A DNA stretch of 64,000 nucleotides, from assembly GCA_016779205.1 (NCBI GenBank), contig JADHOC010000005.1, positions 62,001 through 126,000 on the forward strand, read 5' to 3'. A program made the position numbers and the translations under genes. Every line of letters begins with the position of its first letter. The first letter of the stretch is position 1. Shown piece by piece: positions 7,683 through 16,442 of the stretch. The notes beneath the pieces were generated by a model that was not told the DNA's origin, did not search any database, and worked only from the letters and a program-made list of their open reading frames with translations. Origin of the DNA: Planctomycetota bacterium. Its GTDB lineage: Bacteria > Planctomycetota > UBA1135 > GCA-002686595.

Positions 7683-9338
7683 TCAGTCCGGCCCGCCATC
7701 CGCCGTGGCGCCGGGAGAGGGCGCCTGCCGGGCCTGGCCGTGCCCCCCGCCGCCTGGGGTTCGGATCTCGACCTCGGAACCCGCCGGCAGGTCCAGCGCC
7801 GCCTTGGGCGTCAACCGCTGGTCCGCCCCCTGCCCAGCACGTCGCACCCAGGCCTCCCCCGGGGCGCCGCTGGCTCCCCCATCCACCCCGAAGGGCGCGC
7901 ACCGCTGGCGCTCGGCCATCCAAGAGAGTCGGACATCCGTGAGGAAGTTCAGTCGACGGACGAGCCCATCTCCGCCCGGACGGGCTCCGTCTCCCCCCGT
8001 GCCGCGGCGCACCGTCTGCCGCACCACACGGACTGGGAGCTCGTTCTCCAGGGCCTCCACCGGCGTGTTGCGGGTGTTCGTCATGTGCGTCTGCACCGCG
8101 TGGGCGCCGCCAAGCCGTGGCCCCGCCCCCGCGCCGCCGCCATGGGTCTCGTAGTGGGTGAAGGATCCGCCCTCGCCATCCAGCCGGACACCGCCGAAGG
8201 AGAGGTTGTTCATCGTCCCAGCGCTCGCCGCGGGGACCTCCCCGGGGAGCATCTGGCCGAAGGCACCGAGGATGACGTCCACCAGTCGCTGACTCGTCTC
8301 CACGTTCCCCGCGGCCACCGGCGCAGGGTACGCCGCATCCACCACGGTCCCCGGGGTGGTGAGGATCTCGACGCCCTCGAGCAGTCCGGCGTTGGTCGGG
8401 GTCCCCTCGGGCATGAGCAGCCGGATCCCGTAGACCACCGCCGAGACCGTCACCGCACGCGTGGTGTTGACGGGCGACCCGTCGAGCGCCTGGGGCGCGC
8501 TCTCGCGGAAGTCGAAGGTGAGGCCGCTGCCCTCCCGCGTCACGGTCAAGCGGACAGGGAGCAGCTCCCCTGTCCCGTCCGCGCCGCCCTCGAGGGAATC
8601 CTCGAAGGACCAGGTGCCCTGGGGGAGGTCCGCGATCCGGCGACCGGTCAGGGTCGACGTCCAGGCGATGAGGTCCCGCCCCCTGGCCGCCAGCTCGGCT
8701 GCACCGTGCTCCTCCATGAGCGCCTGCATCCGCGCGTGGCCCGCATGGCTCGCCGCGACCTGCGCGAAGAGGTCGGCGCGCCGCTCTTCCGGAACCCTCA
8801 TGTTGGCGAGGAATACCCGCAGGAGATCCTCGTCGATCTCTCCGCCGCGCACCATGCGAACGGGCGGGAGCCGCAGCCCCTCACCGTGGACGTCCCTCGC
8901 CGGCGCCATGGAGCCGGGGAACGCCCCGCCGACGTCGGCGTGGTGGGCTCGGGAGACGCAATAAAAGGCCGGGCGATCGTCGGGGCCATCCGCGCCCGGC
9001 GCGAAGACCGGCGCCACGGAGGTGATGTCCGGCAGGTGGGTCCCGCCCCCGAAGGGGTCGTTCTGGAAGGCGATATCCCCAGGCCGTAGGTCGTGGGTGG
9101 CGATCACGGCCTCGACGGACAGGGGCGTGGCCCCGAGGTGTACGGGGAGGTGAGCCGCCTGGGCCACGGCCCGCCCATCCGCGCCGAAGATGGCGCAGGA
9201 GAAGTCGAGGCGCTCCTTGATGTTGACCGAGAACGCGGAGCGCTGGAGAGCGACCCCCATCTCCTCGGCCGCGGACGCGAAGAGGTGATGGAAGACCTCG
9301 ACCCGGAGCGGGTCGATCGACTCCGTGGGATCCGCCAT
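7683..9338 (-). CDS. hyuB: Hydantoinase B / oxoprolinase family protein
   Basis: The HyuB family forms the second subunit of N-methylhydantoinase, acetone carboxylase-like and 5-oxoprolinase enzymes. I chose ATG 9338 (MADPTESIDPLRVEVF) because AAGG precedes it and it lies 8 bp after the gspK stop; a longer frame starts inside gspK. Of 551 residues, the family features are the N-terminal DPLRVEVFHHLF, ERLDFSCAIF, HLPVHLGA, GDIAFQNDPFGGGTHLPD, YCVSRAHHADVGG, AAGNVETSQR and the C-terminal Gly-rich GGGGHGQ. No HyuA ATPase subunit is encoded anywhere in the window, which is odd because the pair is normally adjacent or fused. The substrate cannot be told. Confidence 0.9.
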   Translation of the reverse strand: MADPTESIDPLRVEVFHHLFASAAEEMGVALQRSAFSVNIKERLDFSCAIFGADGRAVAQAAHLPVHLGATPLSVEAVIATHDLRPGDIAFQNDPFGGGTHLPDITSVAPVFAPGADGPDDRPAFYCVSRAHHADVGGAFPGSMAPARDVHGEGLRLPPVRMVRGGEIDEDLLRVFLANMRVPEERRADLFAQVAASHAGHARMQALMEEHGAAELAARGRDLIAWTSTLTGRRIADLPQGTWSFEDSLEGGADGTGELLPVRLTVTREGSGLTFDFRESAPQALDGSPVNTTRAVTVSAVVYGIRLLMPEGTPTNAGLLEGVEILTTPGTVVDAAYPAPVAAGNVETSQRLVDVILGAFGQMLPGEVPAASAGTMNNLSFGGVRLDGEGGSFTHYETHGGGAGAGPRLGGAHAVQTHMTNTRNTPVEALENELPVRVVRQTVRRGTGGDGARPGGDGLVRRLNFLTDVRLSWMAERQRCAPFGVDGGASGAPGEAWVRRAGQGADQRLTPKAALDLPAGSEVEIRTPGGGGHGQARQAPSPGATADGGPD

Positions 9339-9346
9339 CCTTGCGG

Positions 9347-10729
9347 TCAGTCCTCGTCCGGGAAGTCGAGCACCTGCAGCGGCGCGTTGTCGAGCACCTC
9401 CCATCGGACGAGCGGCACGATCACCACGTCGTCGTCCTGGGGGCGTCGCCAGACCACGGAGCGCACGACCCGTACTAGGTGCTCCCCGGACCGGAAGTAC
9501 TCCTCCTGCTCGCGGCGCGACTCGAAGTCCAGCCGTTGGTTCACGTCCGATGCCGTCGAGATCCGCGCGGCGATCACGATCTCGAAGACGTCGCTGGTGA
9601 CCTCGAGCGACTCGGTGATGGTCGACTTGTCCCCCTCGTTGAGCGCCTGGAAGTCGTAGACCTCGTCGAGCTCGTCGAGGCTGTCAAAGATCTGCTTGGG
9701 GAAGATCTCCTCGCCGAACTCGTCCAGCATGGGCTCGGGTTCGACGTCCTCGACGCCCTCCTCCCCCTCCTCCTCGAGCGGGTCCTCAGGCTCGTTGCGG
9801 TAGTCACGCACGCCCTCCCAGATGGAGATCGGGTATTCGCGACCAGAGAAGAGGCCGGAGAGCACCGCGAAGGGCGCGGTGTTGACGTTGACCCCCCAGC
9901 CGCCGTCCCCCACCGGGAGCCCGCTCGCCTCCTCCTCCTCGCCCATCGCCGGCGAGGTGTAGACCGTGAGGAAGGACGTGATGGCGTGGATGCGCTCCTC
10001 GTCCTGGCCGAAGTAGTCCTCGAACATCTTGTCCTCGAACCCGGGGAGCATCCGGAACTCACTGAACGTGAAGGGGACGGACTGCTCCGAGTTCTCCAGG
10101 TCGGTCGTCAGGAGCTGCGGCTGAGGGAGGTCCGTCATGCTCATGCGCTCCCTCATGTAGGCCTGCATTGAGAGCGCCATCTCCTCGGCGTCGCCGGTCG
10201 AGATGTCCTCGGAGGTCCCCCCGCGCGCATAGTCCAGGATCCGCGCCACCCGCTGCACGGCGAGCTCCGCCAGCTCCTCGTCGGGCTGCAGGAGGTTGAG
10301 GACGTTGTACTTGCTGTTCTCGTCACGGATGAAGATCCGCAGCTGGATGTCGCCGAAGCTCGTGGACTGCGGCGTGTACCAGCGGTCCATCTGAGAGTCG
10401 ACCGAGTCCGGGTTCCGCGGCGCCTCGCCGGGCTCCGACGCGGCGCCGGAGCCCCCCCCCGCTGCGGCGGGGTCCTCCCCCTCGGAGGCCTGGGCGGCGC
10501 GCGCATCCTCAAGGAGGTCCTCGTAGGTTTGCAGCAGGACCGACTCGATGGCCAGGTCCATCTGGGCCCGAGTCAGCTCGTTGTAGGTGATCCGCTCGTC
10601 CGTCAGGGTGACGGTGTTGATCTGGTAGACGATCGCGATGATCACGATCAGCACGAGGAACGCCATCAGGAGGGCTGCGCCGCGGCAGGCGTCCCGGGCT
10701 CCGGAGAGGCTCTTGCGGAAGATCTTCAT
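9347..10729 (-). CDS. gspK: Type II secretion minor pseudopilin GspK-like
   Basis: GspK caps the pseudopilus tip in type II secretion. The 460-residue protein has a short basic N-terminus, RGAALLMAFLVLIVIIAIVYQ-type transmembrane helix (about 16-38), and the family block DENSKYNVLNLL followed by helix-hairpin-helix-like stretches and WGVNVNTAPFAVLSGLF. It has acidic, Glu-rich loops (about 258-345). The prepilin cleavage motif is weak: the Gly before the hydrophobic stretch (RGAALL) fits, but the Glu at +5 that most pseudopilins carry is absent, as in known GspK. It lies between a secretin and hyuB in the same direction. Other type II secretion genes are not in the window. Confidence 0.82.
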   Translation of the reverse strand: MKIFRKSLSGARDACRGAALLMAFLVLIVIIAIVYQINTVTLTDERITYNELTRAQMDLAIESVLLQTYEDLLEDARAAQASEGEDPAAAGGGSGAASEPGEAPRNPDSVDSQMDRWYTPQSTSFGDIQLRIFIRDENSKYNVLNLLQPDEELAELAVQRVARILDYARGGTSEDISTGDAEEMALSMQAYMRERMSMTDLPQPQLLTTDLENSEQSVPFTFSEFRMLPGFEDKMFEDYFGQDEERIHAITSFLTVYTSPAMGEEEEASGLPVGDGGWGVNVNTAPFAVLSGLFSGREYPISIWEGVRDYRNEPEDPLEEEGEEGVEDVEPEPMLDEFGEEIFPKQIFDSLDELDEVYDFQALNEGDKSTITESLEVTSDVFEIVIAARISTASDVNQRLDFESRREQEEYFRSGEHLVRVVRSVVWRRPQDDDVVIVPLVRWEVLDNAPLQVLDFPDED

Positions 10730-10841
10730 CGGTCTGGCGGTGCGGTGCGCCGCTGGCCGTGATCATACGCGCCAGGGGACGACTTCTTCCCCGCACTTCG
10801 GACGGGGCTAAGGGCCGTCGCCCCGGGGCCAGACCTCGGGC

Positions 10842-12527
10842 TCAGAACGGGCTGTTGAGGTCGGAGCCCTCGAGGATCCGCGGGCGGATGAAGAACAGGA
10901 CGTTCGTCTGCTCCTTGCTCTTCAGCTTGCTCCTGAAGAGGGCCCCGAGGACCGGAATGTCCCCCACCAGCGGGACCTTGCTCTCCCGCGTCACCGTGCG
11001 CTCGGAGATCAGGCCCCCGAGGATCACGGCCTGGCCAGGCTCCAGCCGGACCACCGTTCGGGCGTTCCGCTTTGAGATCTCGGGGACGGAGATCACCGAG
11101 TCCCCCACCGTGAAGCTCACGGCCGTTCCGGTGGACTGCGACGCCTCGATGTCGATGTTCAAGATGACGGTGTCCCGACCGATCACGCGCGGGACCACGT
11201 ACATCTGGACCCCCACTTCCTGGAACTGGAGGGAGGTGGTCGGGATGCCGGACGCGCTGATCGCGGTGACGTTGTAGAAGGGGATCTTCTTGACGTTGAC
11301 GATGTCGGCTCGCCCCCCCTCCCGGACCGCCACCTTCGGGCGGGAGATGATGGAGACGTTCTCGAAGGAGGCCACCGCCTCGAGCACCGCGTTGAAGGTC
11401 ACGCCGTCGAAGACGGCCCCCAGCTGGAAGAGCGCCTTGCTGGCGTCCGTACTGTTGGCGAAGGAGAAGTCGATCTGGTTGACGAACGTTCCCGGATTCG
11501 GGAAGCCGAAGACCGGCGTGGACGGATCCACCGGCTTGACGCCGAGGTCGAGCGAGTCGCGGGTCGTCACCTCGACGATCTTGGCCTCGATCTCGATCTG
11601 CCTGACCTCGGCGGCGAACAGGTCGATGAAGTGCTCCACCTCGCCCAGCTGTTTCGCTGCCGCGGTCACAAACAGCACATCGCTGAGGGCGATCGACTGG
11701 GGTGCGCGGAGTCCGCTCCCCCGCGGGTCCGAGTAGGCCTCCACGGAGAACCCCTCCCGCAGGTCGAGCAGCACCGTGTCCTGGGGCTGGGGACCGCTCC
11801 CCTCGGGCATCGCCCCGTCCTTCACCGCCGCGAACAGGGTGAAGGCGCCGTAGCTCTGCAGGAGGCTGAAGATCTTGGAGCCCGTTCCGCCGGGGAACGT
11901 GTACGGCTTCATGATCAACCGTTCGGTGTCCCCGTCCCTGAGCTCGTACCAGATGATGTTCTTGCCGAACTCGAGGTAGGGGTTGAGGGGCGGATCCGCC
12001 GGCGCCGCCTCCTCCACCAGTCCGCTCAGGAACTCCAGCTCGTCGCCCTCGGCAACGCCGGTCGGAACCTCGTCCTCACCCCCGGCCTCGGAGGGAAGCT
12101 CGGGCCCCACCGGCGGAGCAACCTCGGGCCCAGGAGCCGTTCCGCCGCCAGCCGCCGCCGCTCCCGCGGACGGATAGTCGGCGATGGGGTCGTCCATGTA
12201 CGCGGCCTCCACCCCCTCGAAGGCGGCCTCGTCATCGAAGGACTCGACCCCCGCGGGCGCGTTCTGGCCCCGGGTCAGGAGGTCCTCGAACATGGACTGA
12301 GCCTTGCGGTGCCGTTCGAGGGAGTCGCTGCCCCCGCCGAGGCAGGACGAGAGGAGGACCAATGGAGCAAGGACAAGGGCGAGCCCCTGCGGGAGACCGC
12401 CGCCACCGGTGCGGGCGCGCCCGCCGAAGGGCGAGGTGGCGCACCCGCCCCACCCACGGAGCGGGGACGTGCCGCCTGGGCGGACGTCCCCGTCGGGGCG
12501 CTCGGGGTCTTCCCCGGGGCGGCTCAT
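10842..12527 (-). CDS. Secretin (type II/III secretion family), predicted lipoprotein
   Basis: Outer-membrane channel protein of the GspD/PilQ superfamily. The C-terminal half (about 300-550) has the secretin core: IEIEAKIVEVTTRDSLDLGVK, NVSIISRPKVAVREGG, VGVQMYVVPRV, ISKRNARTVVRLEPGQAVILGGLI, then VPLVGDIPVLGALFRSK, the family hallmark. The N-terminal half has no obvious tandem N-domains beyond one short block and is Pro/Glu-rich. A hydrophobic stretch ending in LLSSC (about residues 47-63) looks like a lipobox, but it is preceded by ~45 residues, long for a signal peptide; no nearer start codon exists in frame, so ATG 12527 is kept. The next gene downstream is gspK. Confidence 0.88.
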   Translation of the reverse strand: MSRPGEDPERPDGDVRPGGTSPLRGWGGCATSPFGGRARTGGGGLPQGLALVLAPLVLLSSCLGGGSDSLERHRKAQSMFEDLLTRGQNAPAGVESFDDEAAFEGVEAAYMDDPIADYPSAGAAAAGGGTAPGPEVAPPVGPELPSEAGGEDEVPTGVAEGDELEFLSGLVEEAAPADPPLNPYLEFGKNIIWYELRDGDTERLIMKPYTFPGGTGSKIFSLLQSYGAFTLFAAVKDGAMPEGSGPQPQDTVLLDLREGFSVEAYSDPRGSGLRAPQSIALSDVLFVTAAAKQLGEVEHFIDLFAAEVRQIEIEAKIVEVTTRDSLDLGVKPVDPSTPVFGFPNPGTFVNQIDFSFANSTDASKALFQLGAVFDGVTFNAVLEAVASFENVSIISRPKVAVREGGRADIVNVKKIPFYNVTAISASGIPTTSLQFQEVGVQMYVVPRVIGRDTVILNIDIEASQSTGTAVSFTVGDSVISVPEISKRNARTVVRLEPGQAVILGGLISERTVTRESKVPLVGDIPVLGALFRSKLKSKEQTNVLFFIRPRILEGSDLNSPF

Positions 12528-12543
12528 GCGCGGCTCGGCCCCG

Positions 12544-12978
12544 TCAAAGGAGGCGCTTCACCGAGTCCGTGACGTCGGAGATCGCCTTCTTGTCCCTGCG
12601 CCGGATGGACTTCCAGACGCTGCAGTAGCCGCCGGATTGCCGCACCGACTCGCAGGCGCTGAGCACCCTGGAGCGAGCCTTGGCCGTGAGGGTGATCCCC
12701 TCCGACGAGGTGGGGTCGATCTTGTCCTTGACGATCTTCTTCATCTCCGGCGTGGCGTCGAGCAGCGCGGAGTAATTCACCGAGGCCGGGTTCGTGAGCT
12801 GCCGCGGCTCGTCGAGCCCGCAGATGTTGTCCGCCTTGTTGACGTGGTAGGGCGTCCCGCGGCCGTCATCAGGTCCCCCGAACACCGTCGGGGCGACGCT
12901 CTCCTGTCCCGTGGGAAGGGGCGTCGCACTGGCAGGCAGCCCTGCGAGGGTGAGGAGGATGAGTGCGAGGAGCTTCAA
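12544..12978 (-). CDS. Small secreted protein of unknown function
   Basis: 144 residues with a clear signal peptide (MKLLALILLTLAGLPASA, cleavage near residue 19). The mature part is polar, with three Cys (in NICGLDE, VLSACES and GGYCSVW) that could form disulfides, and a basic C-terminus (KSIRRRDKKAISD). I do not recognise a family. It sits 16 bp upstream of the secretin gene in the same direction, so it may be an accessory of that secretion system, but this is inference. The hypothetical call is sound because codon use has strong third-position GC. Confidence 0.7.
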   Translation of the reverse strand: MKLLALILLTLAGLPASATPLPTGQESVAPTVFGGPDDGRGTPYHVNKADNICGLDEPRQLTNPASVNYSALLDATPEMKKIVKDKIDPTSSEGITLTAKARSRVLSACESVRQSGGYCSVWKSIRRRDKKAISDVTDSVKRLL

Positions 12979-13201
12979 GTGTGGAACAAGCGGGTTCTGA
13001 CGCCAGCAAGCAGCGCGGCAGCATCTTAGGACGTCCTACGCTGAACGTCGCCGGAAGCCGGGATTAAGGATCCGTCATGTGATCCTTCGACCGCCGCGCG
13101 CGCAGCTTGCCAAAAACCCACAGATTCCTTCTGGCAAGAAGGTAAGGGCTGCTCAAAGCCTCCATCACCCCCACGACGCACTTCCCGAAACGCCAAGCAA
13201 G

Positions 13202-13234
13202 AGCGCCCCCACCCCATGGAGGGGCGGGGGCGCT
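13202..13234 (-). terminator. Terminator hairpin after pnp
   Basis: A 14-bp stem, 13202-13215 paired with 13221-13234 (AGCGCCCCC and its complement plus CCCC/GGGG, one A-C mismatch), with a 5-nt loop. It lies 36 bp past the pnp stop codon. A second small hairpin (GGCCCC/GGGGTCC, about 13239-13253) lies between. The minus-strand tail is CTCTTGCTT rather than a pure T-tract. Confidence 0.65.
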
Positions 13235-13269
13235 GAAGGGCCCCGATGGGGTCCTGGAAGCTCAGGCGC

Positions 13270-15522
13270 TCACCGGCTCGGGGCGCGGCGACGGCGACGG
13301 CGGCCTCCGCCGCCCCGCTCCCCGTCCTCGCGGCCGCGGTCACGGTCGCTGCGGCGCGGCCGATCGTCGCCGCCACCGTCGCCGCCACCGTCGCCGCCCT
13401 CTTCCTTGGGCTGCGTGAGGGCCTTGTGGGAGACCTTGATCTTCCCGCGATCGTCGACGTTGATGATGATGACCTCGATCTCATCGCCGACGTTGACCAC
13501 GTCGGAGACCTGCTCGATGAAGCCTTCGCCGAGCTCGGAGATGTGGCAGAGCGCCTCGACACCCGGGAGGATCTCGATGAACGCGCCGAAGTCGCGCACG
13601 CTCTTGACCGTGCCCTTGTACTTCGAGCCGATCTCCGGGGTCTCCATGGTCGCCGAGATCGCGTCGCGGCAGGCCAGGGTCTTGTCGGCGTCGGTGCCGT
13701 AGATCTGGACGTGGCCCTCGTCGTCGACGATGGAGATCCGGACGCCATAGTCGGCCTGGAGCTGGCGGATGTTCTTGCCGCCGGGGCCGATGAGGAAGCC
13801 GATGCGATCGCTCGGGATCTTGATCGTCTCCATGCGCGGCGCGAACCGGCTGACCTCGGAGGACGGGGCCGGGACGGCCTCGAGCATCTTGCGGAGGATG
13901 TGGATCCGGCCCTTCTTGGCCTGCTCCAGCGCGTTCTCCAGCAGATCGCGGGACACGCCCTTGATCTTGATGTCCATCTGCAGGGCGGTGATCCCGACGC
14001 CGGAACCGGCCACCTTGAAGTCCATGTCGCCGCTGTGGTCCTCGGAGCCGAGGATGTCGGACAGGATGGCGGTCTTGTCGCCCTCCTGCACGAGCCCCAT
14101 GGCGATGCCCGCGACGGGCTGGGTCAGCGGAACGCCGGCCAGCATCATCGAGAGGCAACCACCGCAGACGCTGGCCATCGAGGACGAGCCGTTCGACTCG
14201 GTGATGTCCGAGACGACGCGGATCGTGTACGGGAACGACTCCTTCTCCGGCAGCACCGAGTTCAGGGAGCGCTCGGCGAGCATGCCGTGGCCGATCTCAC
14301 GGCGGCCCGGGCCCATGATCCGGCGGGTCTCACCCACCGAGTACGCGGGGAAGTTGTAGTGCAGGTAGAAGTGCTTCTTGTACTCCTCCTCGACCCCATC
14401 GATGATCTGCTCGTCGTCCGGCGTGCCGAGAGTGGCGCTCACGAGCGCCTGGGTCTCGCCCCGGGTGAAGAGCACGGAGCCGTGCTGCCGCTCGTTGAAG
14501 TTCGGGACCACGGTGATCTGACGGATCTCGTCCCACTCGCGGCCATCCACGCGGCGTCCGGAGAGGATCGCGGAGCGCTCACAGTGCTTCTTCAGGTCAC
14601 CGAAGAAGTCCTTGACCGCCTTCGTCTGAGCCCTGAGGTCGTCGCCCTCGAGGCCCGAGGTGAGGGCCTCGACGGCCTTCTTCTTGACCTCGCTCATGGC
14701 CGCACCGCGCTCGTGCTTGCCGTCGGTCTTCATCGCGTCGGCGAGGTCACCTTCGAACTCGAACACGCGGGACTTGAGGTCCTCGTCAATGCTCGGGGCG
14801 GTGAACTCCATGGCCGGCTTGGCGCAGCGATCCACGAGCTCGTTGGCGAGGTCGATGATCTCCAGGACGACGCGCTCCGCCTCGGCCAGGGCGTCAATCA
14901 TCTCCGCCTCGGTGAGCTCCTGGGCGGAGGACTCCACCATGCAGAGGCCGTTCTCGTGACCGGAGACCACGAGGTCGAGGCGGCTGTTCTCCCGGCGATC
15001 GGAGTCCGAGGGGAAGGCGACGAGCTTGCCGTCGATGTGGGCGATCCGGACGGCCCCGAGGGTCGTCTCGAAGGGCATGCCGGCGATGCGGATGGCCGTG
15101 AAGGCCGCGATCATGGCGACGACGTCGGGGTTGTTCTCCCCGTCGTACTGCATGACGCTGGTCATGACCTGGACCTCGGCCTTGAAGCCCTCGGCGAACA
15201 TGGGCCGGATCGAGCGGTCGATCAGGCGCATGGTGAGGATCTCCTTGGTGGTCGGACGTCCCTCGCGCTTGAAGAAGCCGCCGGGGATCTTCCCCGCGGC
15301 CTCGGTCTTCTCGCGGTAGTCGCAAACGAGGGGGAAGAAGTCGATGTCGTCCCGCGCGTTACCTGCGGTGGCGGCTGCGAAGCAGCGCGTCTCTCCGAGG
15401 GTTGCGATCACGGCGCCGCCGGCCTGACGGGCCACCTGGCCGGTCTCCAGCGTGAGTTTCTTGCCAGCGATCGTCGCTTCGACTCGTGTCGGTTTCATGC
15501 TCATGGTGTTGGTGAGGCTCAT
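13270..15522 (-). CDS. pnp: Polyribonucleotide nucleotidyltransferase (PNPase)
   Basis: Phosphate-dependent 3'-5' exoribonuclease and core of the RNA degradosome. ATG 15522 (MSLTNTMSMKPTRVEA) is chosen with GAGGCGAG just upstream; ATG 15504 and 15498 are alternatives. The 750 residues show two RNase PH domains (first ends around 230, second has TRGETQALVSATLGTPDDEQ and GSSSMASVCGGCLSMM), a KH domain (PSDRIGFLIGPGGKNIR, about residue 570) and an S1 domain (GTVKSVRDFGAFIEILPG). The C-terminus adds a Gly/Asp then Arg-rich tail of about 45 residues, possibly for RNA or partner binding. It follows rpsO as in most bacteria. Confidence 0.97.
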   Translation of the reverse strand: MSLTNTMSMKPTRVEATIAGKKLTLETGQVARQAGGAVIATLGETRCFAAATAGNARDDIDFFPLVCDYREKTEAAGKIPGGFFKREGRPTTKEILTMRLIDRSIRPMFAEGFKAEVQVMTSVMQYDGENNPDVVAMIAAFTAIRIAGMPFETTLGAVRIAHIDGKLVAFPSDSDRRENSRLDLVVSGHENGLCMVESSAQELTEAEMIDALAEAERVVLEIIDLANELVDRCAKPAMEFTAPSIDEDLKSRVFEFEGDLADAMKTDGKHERGAAMSEVKKKAVEALTSGLEGDDLRAQTKAVKDFFGDLKKHCERSAILSGRRVDGREWDEIRQITVVPNFNERQHGSVLFTRGETQALVSATLGTPDDEQIIDGVEEEYKKHFYLHYNFPAYSVGETRRIMGPGRREIGHGMLAERSLNSVLPEKESFPYTIRVVSDITESNGSSSMASVCGGCLSMMLAGVPLTQPVAGIAMGLVQEGDKTAILSDILGSEDHSGDMDFKVAGSGVGITALQMDIKIKGVSRDLLENALEQAKKGRIHILRKMLEAVPAPSSEVSRFAPRMETIKIPSDRIGFLIGPGGKNIRQLQADYGVRISIVDDEGHVQIYGTDADKTLACRDAISATMETPEIGSKYKGTVKSVRDFGAFIEILPGVEALCHISELGEGFIEQVSDVVNVGDEIEVIIINVDDRGKIKVSHKALTQPKEEGGDGGGDGGGDDRPRRSDRDRGREDGERGGGGRRRRRRAPSR

Positions 15523-15786
15523 CTCGCCTCGGTTTCTCTTCTTGCTAATAACAGTGGGTTGTACGGGTGGATCCAGCGCCCCGCCCAGGAGGGCGGTCGC
15601 CGGACCGTCATGCCGACCGGGCGCCGCGCCATGCGCGGAGGACCGGGGCCGGCTGGACTCGCGGGTCCAACCCTCGCGCCTGGACCCGGACCGCGCTCGT
15701 GTCGCCCGGTCGCCCACAGGTCCCACCGGGGGTGGGTCGCTGGGGGCTGTGGGCGCGGAGCACGAGTCTTGGGACCGGGCTGGGGA

Positions 15787-16056
15787 TCAGCGGCGCAGGC
15801 CGAGGCGGCCGATCAGCTGCGCGTAGCTCTCGGGGGAGCGATCGCGCAGGTAGCGCAGCAGCTTCGTGCGGCGGCCGACCTTGAGGAGCAGGCCGCGGCG
15901 GGACGTGAAGTCCTTGCGGTGCACCTTGAGGTGCTCGGTGAGGCAGCGAATGTCCTCGGTGAGGAGCGCGACCTGGACTTCGGGGGAACCGGTGTCACCG
16001 TCCGCCTTCGCGAACTCCTTGATGATCTCGGCCTTTCGATCGGTGGCGATTGCCAT
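15787..16056 (-). CDS. rpsO: 30S ribosomal protein S15
   Basis: Binds the central domain of 16S rRNA early in 30S assembly. ATG 16056 gives exactly 89 residues, the standard length, starting [16 protein letters not shown]. Family features [33 protein letters not shown] and [21 protein letters not shown] are all intact. A longer frame upstream is not supported. The gene is 264 bp before pnp in the same direction; the spacer is GC-rich with a TGGAC/GTCCA hairpin and could carry an RNase III site, but I see no certain promoter. Confidence 0.97.
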   Translation of the reverse strand: MAIATDRKAEIIKEFAKADGDTGSPEVQVALLTEDIRCLTEHLKVHRKDFTSRRGLLLKVGRRTKLLRYLRDRSPESYAQLIGRLGLRR

Positions 16057-16442
16057 GGATATGTAGCGGTAGCTGGGCTCCTTGATCCCCACAGCGAGGC
16101 GACGCATGGGACCAGTGGAGCGGACTTGCCCCGATCGAAGAGCCGCCCTCCGATCGGGGGACGGGAACCTCGGTTCCGGGGTGCGAGAATGGATTCGCGC
16201 GCCTCTGAGGCCGAGGAGTTTAGCGGGGAGCCCGCCGCGGAGGGGGCTCCCCGGCTCGATTTCCGCGCGCCACACGACGGGCCGACGCCCCGCCCAGGCG
16301 CGTGGTCCCAGAGCACGGTCCCGGCCCACGGCCCACGCTCACGGCCCCGGCTCACGGTCCGGCCAGGTGGCTGGACGCCCTTCAGATGGCCTAGATGGCC
16401 GCCAGCGCTTCCGGAAGGGGCGCGCCGCCTCCCTGAACAGCC
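16057..16442. other. Structured rpsO leader region
   Basis: 386 bases with no supported gene. Three strong inverted repeats lie here: CCCCGATCG (16129-16137) with CGATCGGGG (16151-16159); GGAACC/GGTTCC (16164-16177); and GGGGAGCCC (16225-16233) with GGGCTCCCC (16244-16252), extendable by one pair. In many bacteria S15 represses its own mRNA through a structured leader, so these may be regulatory; this is inference. The part from about 16260 to 16440 holds short GGCC-type repeats only. Confidence 0.4.

Noticed and set aside
9339..9404. N-terminal extension of HyuB by 22 residues
   Set aside because: It overlaps the end of gspK and has no homology look; the ATG at 9338 has an AAGG site and fits the family start.
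13106..13138. Inverted repeat CTTGCCA...TGGCAAG in the gap between pnp and the small secreted gene
   Set aside because: Could be an operator, but no regulator binding site that I know fits and there is only one copy; not enough to call a feature.
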